This document shows, one piece after another, positions 38,771-48,700 of a DNA stretch of 64,000 nucleotides. The DNA is taken from NCBI GenBank assembly GCA_002118135.1, contig BDIU01000089.1:186001-250000 (forward strand), read 5' to 3'. The stretch is from Trebouxia sp. TZW2008. Taxonomy: Eukaryota > Chlorophyta > Trebouxiophyceae > Trebouxiales > Trebouxiaceae. The stretch's first letter is position 1, and every line of letters starts with the position of its first letter. The notes beneath the pieces are model-generated. The model saw only the letters and a program-made list of their open reading frames with translations, ran no database searches and was not told the DNA's origin. The position numbers and the translations under genes are program-made.

Positions 38771-39559
38771 GGATGCGTTGGTAGCTACCCGGGGAATTGT
38801 AGCTTCTGCACGTTATCTGAGTAATCAGGCCATGTACCATTGCAGAATTTGAAGCAATCTAGACTAAGTCTTCTATTGTAAAGTGCTGGTTTCTGGTAAC
38901 ACGTGCTCTGCATCTTGCATTGCATGCACATGTGTGTAACGTATGTATATATGGCACGCAGGTGTACACATATGCACGTACACATATGCATGTACACATA
39001 TATATCTACATATATATTTACAACACTGACCACGATGGGCTTAGCCCTCTCCATCAGTCTGAATCTGGGGAATGTCAAGCAGAAAGCACAAGATCATTAC
39101 AGAGGGTTCTTAAGGGACCTGAGCTGAGCTTGTGCCTGAGTCAGCATTCAGAACCCCGAATGGCAGTAAAAGTTTCAATCATGTCTCTGTCCGAGACAGT
39201 TCTGCCGACGCGGTCATACGTGTGTTGTGTACTGACATCCGATCCGTGGCATCTTACCTCCGGACTGAAATCCAGCATTAAAATCGCGCACGGAGTTCAG
39301 GTGATTGCCGGTATTGAGCTCCATCGGTTGTTGTTTTAGGATTGCACGTAGCTGTGCATGCATGCTTGTGGGTTCACAAGCGTCGGCCGCGATACACAAG
39401 CCACAATCAGCATTTTCGGGATTCCCACTTCACGCAAGCGCGTGATAGCCCTATCGTATCGTGGCCGTGCCAATGCCTGTGCATCGATCTTCCAGCGACA
39501 TGCCTGTCACTGCAGAATTGTGTGGTCATTTTTTTTTGGCTGCTACAGGGTCGCACACG
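38771..39559. other. Intergenic region with TATA/CACATA low-complexity tract
   Basis: A TGTAA at 38877-38881, 107 bp after the ubiquilin stop, is a good poly(A) candidate. Bases about 38935-39022 form an imperfect alternating tract of TACACATATGCA-like and TATATATCTACATATATAT-like units. The rest, up to the metallothionein-like gene, has no recognisable coding segment. TGCTACAG at 39541-39548 could be the acceptor of a 5' UTR intron. Confidence 0.5.
38877..38881 (+). terminator. Candidate TGTAA polyadenylation signal of ubiquilin
   Basis: Lies 107 bp after the stop codon, a usual distance for chlorophyte 3' UTR signals. Confidence 0.45.
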
Positions 39560-39787
39560 ATGTCGTCAGCAATCAGCAAGCAAATCAACGAGTCCATTGC
39601 CAAGGATAAACAAGGGGACAAGCAGGGGTTTGGCGAGCAGAATCCTTGTGAGTTCTGCAGCAAAGGGTGCACTTGTGCAACTGACTGCAAGTGCGGCTCA
39701 GACTGCACTTGTAAATCATGTTCAGGACAGCAATCCCTGGCATCAGTCCCCAAGAGCAAAGAGACAGCCAAAGCTGAGGGCAATTAG
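39560..39787 (+). CDS. Small metallothionein-like cysteine-rich protein
   Basis: A 75-residue protein with nine cysteines between residues 30 and 54, arranged as CEFC-x3-CTC-x3-DCKC-x3-DCTC-xxC (CEFCSKGCTCATDCKCGSDC is part of it). Closely spaced CxC and CxxC pairs like these bind Zn, Cd or Cu in metallothioneins. The Cys block is flanked by Lys/Gln/Ser-rich, non-aromatic tails. The ATG at 39560 was chosen because it lies just after a likely splice acceptor (39548) and gives a compact protein. An open frame extends further upstream but without a better start. The gene is intronless within the coding region. Family assignment rests on cysteine spacing only. Confidence 0.7.
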   Translation: MSSAISKQINESIAKDKQGDKQGFGEQNPCEFCSKGCTCATDCKCGSDCTCKSCSGQQSLASVPKSKETAKAEGN

Positions 39788-40276
39788 CTGTCTCAACTAG
39801 TTTCTGTTCCCAGTAAAGCAAGAAAAGTACTAGTGCATGGTGGTTAACTTTGTTTGGCTAGCTAGCTATAGGCCAGATGTTGTTGAGGTACCTGTGCCTG
39901 AAGGTCTGAGCCTCAGATCTGAGACTCTTGACTCAATGGCAATTGCTTGCTGTTTACACATATCCTTTGAGGTGGCCAGCCATCTTTCATTCTGGTTTTG
40001 GCATGCCTTGCAACCAACTCTGGCATAGACTGGATTGATTCGCCGGCAATTGCAGTTTCTAAAAGCACATTTGCTGTAGATCTTTGCTACAGGCATATTG
40101 AACTGTGTACACAACACATCTCCTGCACATGCTGCATACTACAAGCTCATCTGACAGAGTGTTTTGCTGTGGGTTCACCGGGGGTTGTGGGTTCATCGGG
40201 GGTTTACACCTGTTCCAGGCCAGCCCAACTTATGTAATACATACGCTAGATTTGCACGTCTGAACACCCAGCTGAT
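39788..40276. other. Intergenic region before tRNA-Arg
   Basis: No gene recognised. It holds a short tandem of GTGGGTTCACCGGGGGTT-type units at about 40170-40205. Confidence 0.4.
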
Positions 40277-40349
40277 TCCCGTGTAGCTCAGTGGATAGAG
40301 CGGTCGTTTCCTAAGCGACAGGTCGTAGGTTCGAACCCTATCTCGGGAG
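40277..40349 (+). tRNA. trnR-CCU: tRNA-Arg (anticodon CCT)
   Basis: A complete 73-nt cloverleaf without intron. The acceptor arms pair except for one T-T mismatch at position 6-67. The D arm is GCTC-AGTGGATA-GAGC. The anticodon stem is GTCGT/GCGAC with loop TTCCTAA, giving CCT. The T arm is GTAGG-TTCGAAC-CCTAT. The A and B boxes (TAGCTCAGTGG and GGTTCGAACCC) are intact, so RNA polymerase III transcription is likely. The CCA end is not encoded, as expected for a nuclear tRNA. Confidence 0.93.
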
Positions 40350-40736
40350 AGCATCGGTAGGGATAATCAGCACCCTTACAGTTTTGCTCATCTAGAATGG
40401 AACAGTGACGCGATTTGATGTTCCAGACAAGGCTGAGTGGTTGTTTTCAACAACGCAACACAAGCTTTCTTCTTTGTGCAGTGTTTTTCCGTTGAAAGTT
40501 TCAAAGGGATGTCTTGTCGAATTTTGAGCCCATAACCGTAATGACTACAAAGGGCGCGTCGAACCGAGCGTGCAAGGAGGCAGGAAGATGGCGAAAGCGT
40601 TTCTGAATCTCATCGATGCAAGAGGTAGATAAACATTGTCCGAAACTGTCCGAAATTGTCCGAAATGTCATAAGCCCCAGAGTCTTATTTATAGATTCCT
40701 CACTAGCAACCCACGATATCTGTCTGCATCGGCAAA
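40350..40736. promoter_or_regulatory. Upstream region of the membrane-protein gene with TGTCCGAAA repeats
   Basis: At about 40636-40670 TGTCCGAAA-like units occur in tandem (three, with a fourth partial), 65-100 bp before the start codon at 40737. Such short direct repeats in front of a gene could be binding sites. Nothing else is recognised. Confidence 0.35.
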
Positions 40737-41363
40737 ATGGCGTCTCCGCGCACGCTCATGATCACAGGCCTGTCTTTGCTGGCGACGGCCGGACTTTCTA
40801 TCTGGCTCATCGTCATCGACTTCCGGACGCATGCTGCGAGAGAGGCTGATATCGACGACTGTTATAGCTCAGAAAAAACTACCACGGATGATGGAGGAGA
40901 AGGACATCTCTCGTCGGTCCCTCTCTTCTTCGGAGCATCTGTCATCACGAAGATATGCGTCGTCCTTCTGCAGCTCGCGACTGCCGTGGACTACTTCGTT
41001 CTCGCTGACGTGAGATTGAAGAACAAAGCGCCTAGCTTCGAGGAATCCTACTGCTTACGGATGGTATGGGGTTTCATCTTTTTCTGGGCTTGTTTCGTGA
41101 CGGTTTGTTTCTCCATAGCAACTCTCGTCGACACCGACTGTGTCTCCTGTTGTCTTCGTCACGGCGTGATCAGACGTTACATGTTATGGACCAGTCCAGC
41201 TTTGCTGTTCAGCAGTGTGATATGTGCGGCTTTGGCAGGGATAGCGATTTACTGGTCAGTCGTAGGCTGCATCAACTTTGCCTATTTGATCTTCAGAACC
41301 ATCACGTTTTCTGAAGATGATGATAGGCTCACAGCTAAAGAACAAGAATTGGCTAGCTTGTAA
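40737..41363 (+). CDS. Intronless four-helix membrane protein, function unknown
   Basis: A 208-residue protein read without introns, unlike its neighbours. Hydrophobic segments at about residues 8-27 (ITGLSLLATAGLSIWLIVI), 63-88 (FFGASVITKICVVLLQLATA), 109-130 (MVWGFIFFWACFVTVCFSIA) and 150-178 (PALLFSSVICAALAGIAIYW) predict four membrane helices. An acidic, Cys-containing loop follows the first helix (DDCYSSEKTTTDDGGEGH), and a CVSCC cluster lies between helices three and four. The short C-terminal tail is charged (SEDDDRLTAKEQELASL). The start sits in an AAAATGGC context, favourable for initiation. I do not recognise the family. The topology resembles tetraspan proteins in general, but no signature supports a specific assignment. 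Confidence 0.75.
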   Translation: MASPRTLMITGLSLLATAGLSIWLIVIDFRTHAAREADIDDCYSSEKTTTDDGGEGHLSSVPLFFGASVITKICVVLLQLATAVDYFVLADVRLKNKAPSFEESYCLRMVWGFIFFWACFVTVCFSIATLVDTDCVSCCLRHGVIRRYMLWTSPALLFSSVICAALAGIAIYWSVVGCINFAYLIFRTITFSEDDDRLTAKEQELASL

Positions 41364-42036
41364 GTTAGATAAATGTTGGTCGAGGATCTACCTAGCGATA
41401 TCACAAAAGCGCATGTTGCCAGCCGAAAACTGCACACATGCTATATAAAGAACAAATTCGCTACATTTGACAAGGCAAGTATGCCAGTGTACAGTAGGGC
41501 CAGAAAGTCCGTTCAACTGCCCTACCCATGCTGCTTGCAGTCAATGCTGACAGCGCAACGATGCAATTGCGCGGCGGTACGACTCAGCATAGAAAGTTTA
41601 ACAATACAGCTTGCTTGATGCGGAGTCACAGCTGCCAATTGCGGTTGCAGCGTAAGATATGCATCGGTGAAGCGTGCAGTTCTGTTTCACAAAAAGCAGT
41701 GGTGTCAGGAGGTGCCTGTCTTGTCAGCTGTGTNNNNNNNNNNNNNNNNNNNNNNNNNNNNNNNNNNNNNNNNNNNNNNNNNNNNNNNNNNNNNNNNNNN
41801 NNNNNNNNNNNNNNNNNNNNNNNNNNNNNNNNNNNNNNNNNNNNNNNNNNNNNNNNNNNNNNNNNNNNNNNNNNNNNNNNNNNNNNNNNNNNNNNNNNNN
41901 NNNNNNNNNNNNNNNNNNNNNNNNNNNNNNNNNNNNNNNNNNNNNNNNNNNNNNNNNNNNNNNNNNNNNNNNNNNNNNNNNNNNNNNNNNNNNNNNNNNN
42001 NNNNNNNNNNNNNNNNNNNNNNNNNNNNNNNNNNNN
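41364..42036. other. Intergenic sequence ending in an assembly gap
   Basis: Bases 41364-41733 contain no recognised gene. Bases 41734-42036 are N (303 positions), so any gene spanning this point is broken by the assembly. Confidence 0.9.
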
Positions 42037-42782
42037 AGTTGTGCTGATGTGTTGATTGAGTCTGAGTCACACTGCTACAGCTGTGACTCATGCAAATGTT
42101 GTGATCAAGACTTTCCAGCTCCCCTGTATACGTGTGACACGTGTAAAAAGACTTTCGACAGACCAGGGCTTTTCATGCAAAGCGTGGAACCTGCCGTACG
42201 GCTCTTCAGCTACAAGACAGCTTTGTGGTCATGACTGTCATTGTCCACGTCTCAAGAGACAATCTCATGTGCCAAAGATCAGGGATGCACCAGCTCTGCA
42301 CAAGCAGTGTGCATGGGAGGTCAATAGTATACATGCAGAAGGCCATACAGGCACTGACAGCATTTATCACCGACACCAAAACAGACACACCAATATCAGA
42401 CCTGAAGGTGTTTGCTGCAGACCCTCAGTCACCTGTGCATCTTCCTGTCAGAGTTGCTAGATGCCACTGAGCGAGACCTGCAAAGGCAATGTGTTTGTAA
42501 GGCTCTGCAACTATACTGTCACAAAATGCTAACAGAAGATGAAGCTTGTATGCTCACAAAGAATGAGTACACACTGAACCCTGACGCGCATTTTCACAGT
42601 TGAACATCAGGCATGCGTTTCATGACGCGCAAGATCAAGCCTGCCTGGCAAGATAGGACTTGTGCCACACACATCTAGCACATGTATGCTACAAAGTGTG
42701 GCCATTATCAGTATCAGTACTTACACAAGTTTGGCATGCATGCTGCCAAGATGCCTCAATATGCTGTGTACAAGTTGCCCAC
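42037..42782 (+). other. Possible plus-strand gene fragment after the gap
   Basis: Immediately after the gap a plus frame reads a Cys-rich stretch (CYSCDSCKCCDQDF, YTCDTCKKTF) at about 42070-42165. Further on, short open segments (AFITDTKTDTPISDLK at about 42355-42410; ELLDATERDLQRQ at about 42452-42490) are separated by splice-like sites. They could be exons of a gene whose 5' part is in the gap, or chance open frames. I do not recognise a family. Confidence 0.25.
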
Positions 42783-45700
42783 CTGAGCCGTTGCTGCAAA
42801 GATGAGACATCAGCCTGATCTGGCTGCAATGCAGCCATTGATGAAACTCTAGCGTTTGTTGGCATCTTGTTCTGGCTCAAGACTGCCTTCTTTGGAGATG
42901 GTGATAGCAAAGGGGCAAACTGCTTAGTGGTGGGACCTGACGCCGCCTTCTTCCTAGGCGAGGGTGGTGGCCATGCATTGCAGCCCTTCAATGGACTCTG
43001 CACTTGATCTGACGCTGACATGCCTGCAGCCTTGCTGATGAGCGCTATAGGCATTGCAAGTGCAGCCTTACGTCGCAAGAATGGCTGCTGACTGACGCCT
43101 TGTGGCTGTGACTGATGCTTGACTGATCTTGGCTTACGCTGCGGACTGGTAGACTTGACTAATGACCGCTGCATGTGGGCTAGTGACTGGTGCCCATCAG
43201 GATGCTGCAAAGTTGCACACCCCTGCTGATGTTGTGACTGGAGAAATCCTGGAGTGGCACGCTCAACCAGGAAAGCCCGCTGTGCATGCGCCTCTTGGCT
43301 GCTTGTGACTCCTGCAAAATCAGATGCTCTTAGAGTATGCCCAGCATGCAATAACATGTTTTGGACAGGGATTGCTGTAAAAAGAAAGACAGCCCAGATT
43401 GTCTTTGCGAACATGCTCAGTGTATGAAACTTGGCCCAGCTGGAAACCTCGTTTGAAGGGCACACACAAAACTGTGAAACTGTGTTGGCTGCCACCATCA
43501 TGACTGGGAATTACTGATATGGCTAACATTGACTTCTATGACTGCAGCACTTGACATGCGTGTGCTAGGTGGATGCAAATTGCCTGAAACACTGATGCAA
43601 GGTAGACTGTGGCAGCAGATGTAAGGTGTTGGCAACCACCGTATCACATTGTGAGTGTTGATTTGCAGTTGATTGAGAGCCTTTGATGTGATTGAGAGGG
43701 TGCTCGGTCAAGGCTGTAGTGCAATGCCATGACCAAGCTGCCAACCCAGCAGTGCAAGCACTACTATTGGGAAGGCCCCCAGAAAAATAGGTTAGATAAC
43801 AAGGGGGACAATGTCCCCCATTAGAGTTATCAAACTCTAAAGAACAGATACTACACTTGATCTTAGCCAAAAGGCCGAGAAAGGTATGACTATTAGTGTT
43901 TCAGCTGCAGATTAAATATGAAATTTCTGGGTCCACGTTTCTGGCATGTATGGGGTCCAGAAAGGGTTGTGACCCTATCAAAGGGCAGTAGGTTCAATTC
44001 CTTGCTGCAAATTTTGGCTTTTGTTCACAACACAATACTTTCTGCGCATTCAAACAAAGAACGGTGTACGACTATGTGCAGCATGTCCTCAACAGCAATG
44101 CCCAAGAACTGGTGAAGTGCAAAGCGCAATGAGGCAGATATATGGAGATGACTTGCCTGGTTGGCTGAGTGGCTTTTGTTCTCTGGATTGCCGTAAGTCA
44201 AGTTGACCTAGTGCATGCCCTTGACAGCATTGCCTGAGAAGTGGTGAACTGCAAAGCGGCATGGCTTGTGTGTACAGAATGAGCTTGCCTGGAAAATTGA
44301 GTGGCTCTGCTCTGCTAGATTGCTGCAAAGTGGCCAGATTCATGTCCTCAACAGCATTGCCTGGGAATAGGTAAATTGCAAAAAGGCATGAGGAGCATGT
44401 ACAGTGTAAATTTACCTGGTGTGCTGAGCAGCTCTGCTCCGCCAGATTGCCGCAAGTCAAGTTGACCTAGTGCATCATTTCAACAGCATTGCCTGAGACC
44501 TGTTGAACTGCAAAGAATTATGGGTCGTGTGTACAGTGTGAACTTGCCTGGAGGGTTGAGTGGCTCTTGTCCACCAGATTGGTGCAAACTGAATTGACCT
44601 GATTTACGTCCTTGACAGCATTGCCTGAGATTAGGTAAAGTGCAAAGAGGCTTCAGGAGCGTGTACAGTGTGAAATTGCCTGGTGGGCTGAGTAGCTCTG
44701 CTCCGCTAGATTGCTGCAAGTCAAGTTGACTTGGTGCATCATTTCAACAGCATTGCCTGAGAACTGGTGAACTGCAAAGAGGCATAGGTATTATGTACAG
44801 TATGAACTTGCCTGGTGAGCTGAGTGGCTCTTCTTCACCAGTTTGCTGCATACCAAGTAGATCCAGTGCAGTCATGTCCAATGGTCTGCCAGTTGCTGCA
44901 TCAAATACATCTGGCGCGCCGCCATCCTCATCTGCAAAAGCAGCTCAAATTTGTGTGTATAGCTCATATTTCCTGTATGTTGACGGAAATTTTACATGTC
45001 TGTCTGTGTGTCAGTCCAACTCAAACCAAAATTCGGCTGGTCATGACTGCTATGGACTATGGAGACCTTTGCGTTGTGGCTGATATGCAAGCAGCAACAC
45101 TGTAGGCACAGTGTGACTCCATCAGGTTCTGCAGCACAGGGCGCTCAGGCACACAACAACAAGCTATACAGTGTCTGGTGCAGAGATGCCACCACGCATT
45201 CTGTCCGCAAATGCATTTTGCAAAGCCTTGAGCAGCTGAGCTTGTCCTCATTTCATGAAGGATCAGTGAAACATGCTTTGACGCTGCCAATGCAGAGACA
45301 ACACCCAGAAACAAAAGTCAAAGATCACAGAGCTGTAATAAAGCAGCTACAGTGTGTTCTTTATGTGACAGCTGCATCTGTACCCAGGAAAAGTGTCTGT
45401 ACATATGTTGTTTGATGAGAAGTATCACAGCATTCAGAATGCAATGATCAGCTGTCATTGCATGGTCTGTACAATGAGAAGGTGCTAATGTCAGGCGTCC
45501 TCATATCAAGAGCGTGGACAGGTCCCACCTTCTGACTAGTTCCCATTGCTTTGTCCTTACTGTACACCGTTAAGGGGCTTATACATATGTGTCCTCATGT
45601 TAAGAGATCAGTGTACACAGCCCTTACCTTCTGAGCTGATATCTTGCAGGGGACTCGGCAACTCCAGAGGCGCCATCACACTCTCTGAAGCAACAGGACC

Positions 45701-48700
45701 ACCACAGCTCTGACTGTCAACCCACTGTTGTTGCAGGTTGCCACCTTTGCTGTCGCAGTCACTAATTTTGCTGCTGCCGCCGCTGCTGCTGCTGCTGCTG
45801 CTGCTGGCTTTGCTATTTCCAGACTGCAAACCAAGCAGTGTACAGCCTGCCACTCTTGTGGCAGAGGCCTGAACGTCACTACCCTCTGCTGGTGACTGTT
45901 GCTGTGCTGAGGCCCAATTCAGTCTGCTTACACAGGCTGATTGAGTCTGAGCAGCTGACAGACTAACAGCGCTGTTCTGACCTACGCTCAGTCTTTGGTC
46001 TAGACTTGAATCATACAATCCAGCACTCTTGTCCCTTCTTGGGCTGTTGCTTCGATCTATGCTTAGGCTTGGGTCCACCAAGTCTGGCCCAGCAGCGGCT
46101 GACTCAACAGTGCTGGCCCTTCCTAGGCTGTGGCTATTGTCTCTTGACTGCAATTTGTCATCAGACTGCTTGGGCTTGACAAAAGGTTGTCTGCCAGTAG
46201 ATGACGCTGACTGGCGCCCACTGACCCTCACATCATCAGTTGATGGCTGTGCCCTTTTGCTGTGATTTGCCCCTGACGCCGCTCGTGTGTGAGTGCTTTC
46301 TGCCAGTATATTGCTGCCCTGCTGACTGCTTGGCAGCAGAATTGCAGCATTTCTGGAAGGCTCTGGGGTTACCTGATCTGGGGCTGCTGCTAGCTGTCCT
46401 TGTGAGCAACAGACCTCTTGCTGACCATCAATTACAGCACTCGACTGTGCATGCATATCCATGTGTCTGCTCACGCCAGCGCAAGCCATATTTTGGCCCC
46501 AATGATGGTCCTCCTCAGCAATGCTGTCAGGCCAACTTGGCAGCGTTGGATCCTGACGGCCAACTGTCCTGGCATCAAGCTCAAGCATGTGCTGTGTGGC
46601 GAGTCTGTGCATGTGAGTATGGCTCAGCAGCTCAACATCCTGCTGCATCTGGTGAGCTGCTTGCTGCAGGCAGGGGCTGAGGGCAGCATCATTGAGGGCA
46701 GGAGGGCGTTTAGAGGGCTGGCATGTGGAGGGTGGCTCCCAGGGGGGTGCCATCGAGGTGCCCCCGGGGGTAGCTGGGGGTGACATCAGGCCATGCTGAT
46801 CAGCACTGATGTCCTGATCTGCAAGACAGCACAAAGGGATTTGCTGTGAGTTTCCCTGACTGCCTATCATCATAGACTGATGTGCTTACAACAAAGCGGC
46901 CAACCCCTGTTGACATATCTGCTCGAACAAACATTGGCGCCAATGTGCCTTGCCTCGCACGTGGACACTGCAAGCATGCTCATGGCTTGGCCGCACTAAG
47001 CATGCAAGCACACACTGCTCATGCCATGTAGATAAGTAAACAACACTGCTTATGCCATGTACATCAGCTTGTCTTTGTAAGGACACTCAATGTGAGGACA
47101 CCCCTGATGTAAGGACAATTCGATATGAGGACAGCTTTCTTGGGGAACAAAGCAGTTGTTACAAAGAGAAACCACTGTAGATAAGGAAACAACAGCGCAA
47201 GCTGTGCATGACACACCTGCACATGAGGCTATCATGCTGTGGTCTTGAGGTTGTACACCATCCCTCTGCCTTGCAGCAATTTGCTCCTGCTGGTGCTGCC
47301 GCTGTGCTAGCTGATCATCCACTGCAGCCTGTCTGTGCAGCTGTGAGTGTCCTGGAACGACAAACGTGCTGTGCCAAGGCTCTGAAGCATCAGCTGCCGG
47401 CTGTTGAGGCCATTGCAAAGGGCGTTTGCCTTCAGCCCTGAGGTTGGCCTCAGCCCTGCCCCTGCCATCGGCCCTACCAATACCCTTGTGCATGTGCACG
47501 TCGCCATAGTGCTGCATAACAGCACTGGGAACTGCATTCTGCCAGTCACTGATGCCATCAGGCACAGTACTGCTGCAGCTGAACTGGTACTGGCTTGCTA
47601 GGGACACTGCCCCTGCATGGGGCTGGTGCGATCTGCCCCTCACATCAGAGCGGTTGCCAAGTAGTGCCCTTGGCTGGGGCTGCTGGGAGCTTCCCCTTGC
47701 ATCAGGGAACTTGGCCAATGCTGCCCTTGCCTGGGGTTGGTAAGAGCTGTCCCGCACTTGAGGGCAGTTGCTGCTTTGCAGATGGTGACCTTGAGGGTCA
47801 GCAGACTGGGGCCGCCTTTCAGGCCTGTCAGTCTTGCCCATTCTGCCTACAGACTTTGCCCTTTGAGCCTGCCTTTCCCCTCTGCCCTTCGCCTGATGCT
47901 CTCTGTATGCTTGCCCAACTTGCTTCAACTGACGCTGTGAGGCTCTTTGCCCTTGGCCTGTTGCCTGCTTTGGCTTCGTCACTTCATACATCACCTCATG
48001 CTGAGCTTGCTTTGCCTCACGCTGAGCTTGCTTTGCCTCACGCTGTGCCTCATGCTGAGCTTGCTTGCTTTCTGCCTGCTGCTGTTCAGCTGGCAGTGCT
48101 GTATATGGTGCGATTTTAGGATTGCAGCTGCTGACAGCAGCAGCAGCAGCACTTGAGCCAAAGGATGTGCTCCCTGCCTCAGGAATCCGTGAATGCAGCT
48201 GTCTGAAAGTACGTGCAAGGCTAGTGCTGGCCCTATTGAGTGCTTTGAAACTAGGCAGCTGCGTAGGGTAAGTTTCTAGCAGGGTTTGGCACAGACGAGA
48301 AGAGGCAGGTCGTGCCCAGGGGGGTTGGGAAGGATCTGAGGGGGGCGCCCACTGAGCCAAAGACTTTGGTAGGCGTGACGTCGCTGCTGCGGTCTCTTGT
48401 GCCTACACACAGCAAGCAATGCTGCATAATGCAATGATACAATACAGAGGCAGCCATGAGCCAGGTGTCAGCAAGCTCAAGCACCTGAGGATTCAAAACT
48501 TTTGCCAAGTGCGCCTGCTTCAGGTGCAGCTACGGCTAAGGTACAGCTGTCATCAAATTTTGGCTATGATGCAGCTGAACAAGTCACGGTTTTACCTGGC
48601 GCAAGGCAAGAGCAGCAGTGGCAAGGTTGCCCTGTGGGGCGAGTTGGTACGTGGCAATCAGACTTTCCTGACACAGTGCAAGAGGAGCAGTAGCAAAGCT

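Noticed and set aside
41528..42234. Open frames crossing the N gap
   Set aside because: Unknown bases contribute most of the residues; nothing can be concluded across 41734-42036.
43565..43870. Minus-strand open frame of 101 residues
   Set aside because: It overlaps the U2 snRNA gene, which explains the conservation; no protein family is recognised.
44085..44890. CRISPR-like array
   Set aside because: Units are about 132 bp without distinct spacers, in a eukaryotic intron, and derive from the neighbouring exon end.
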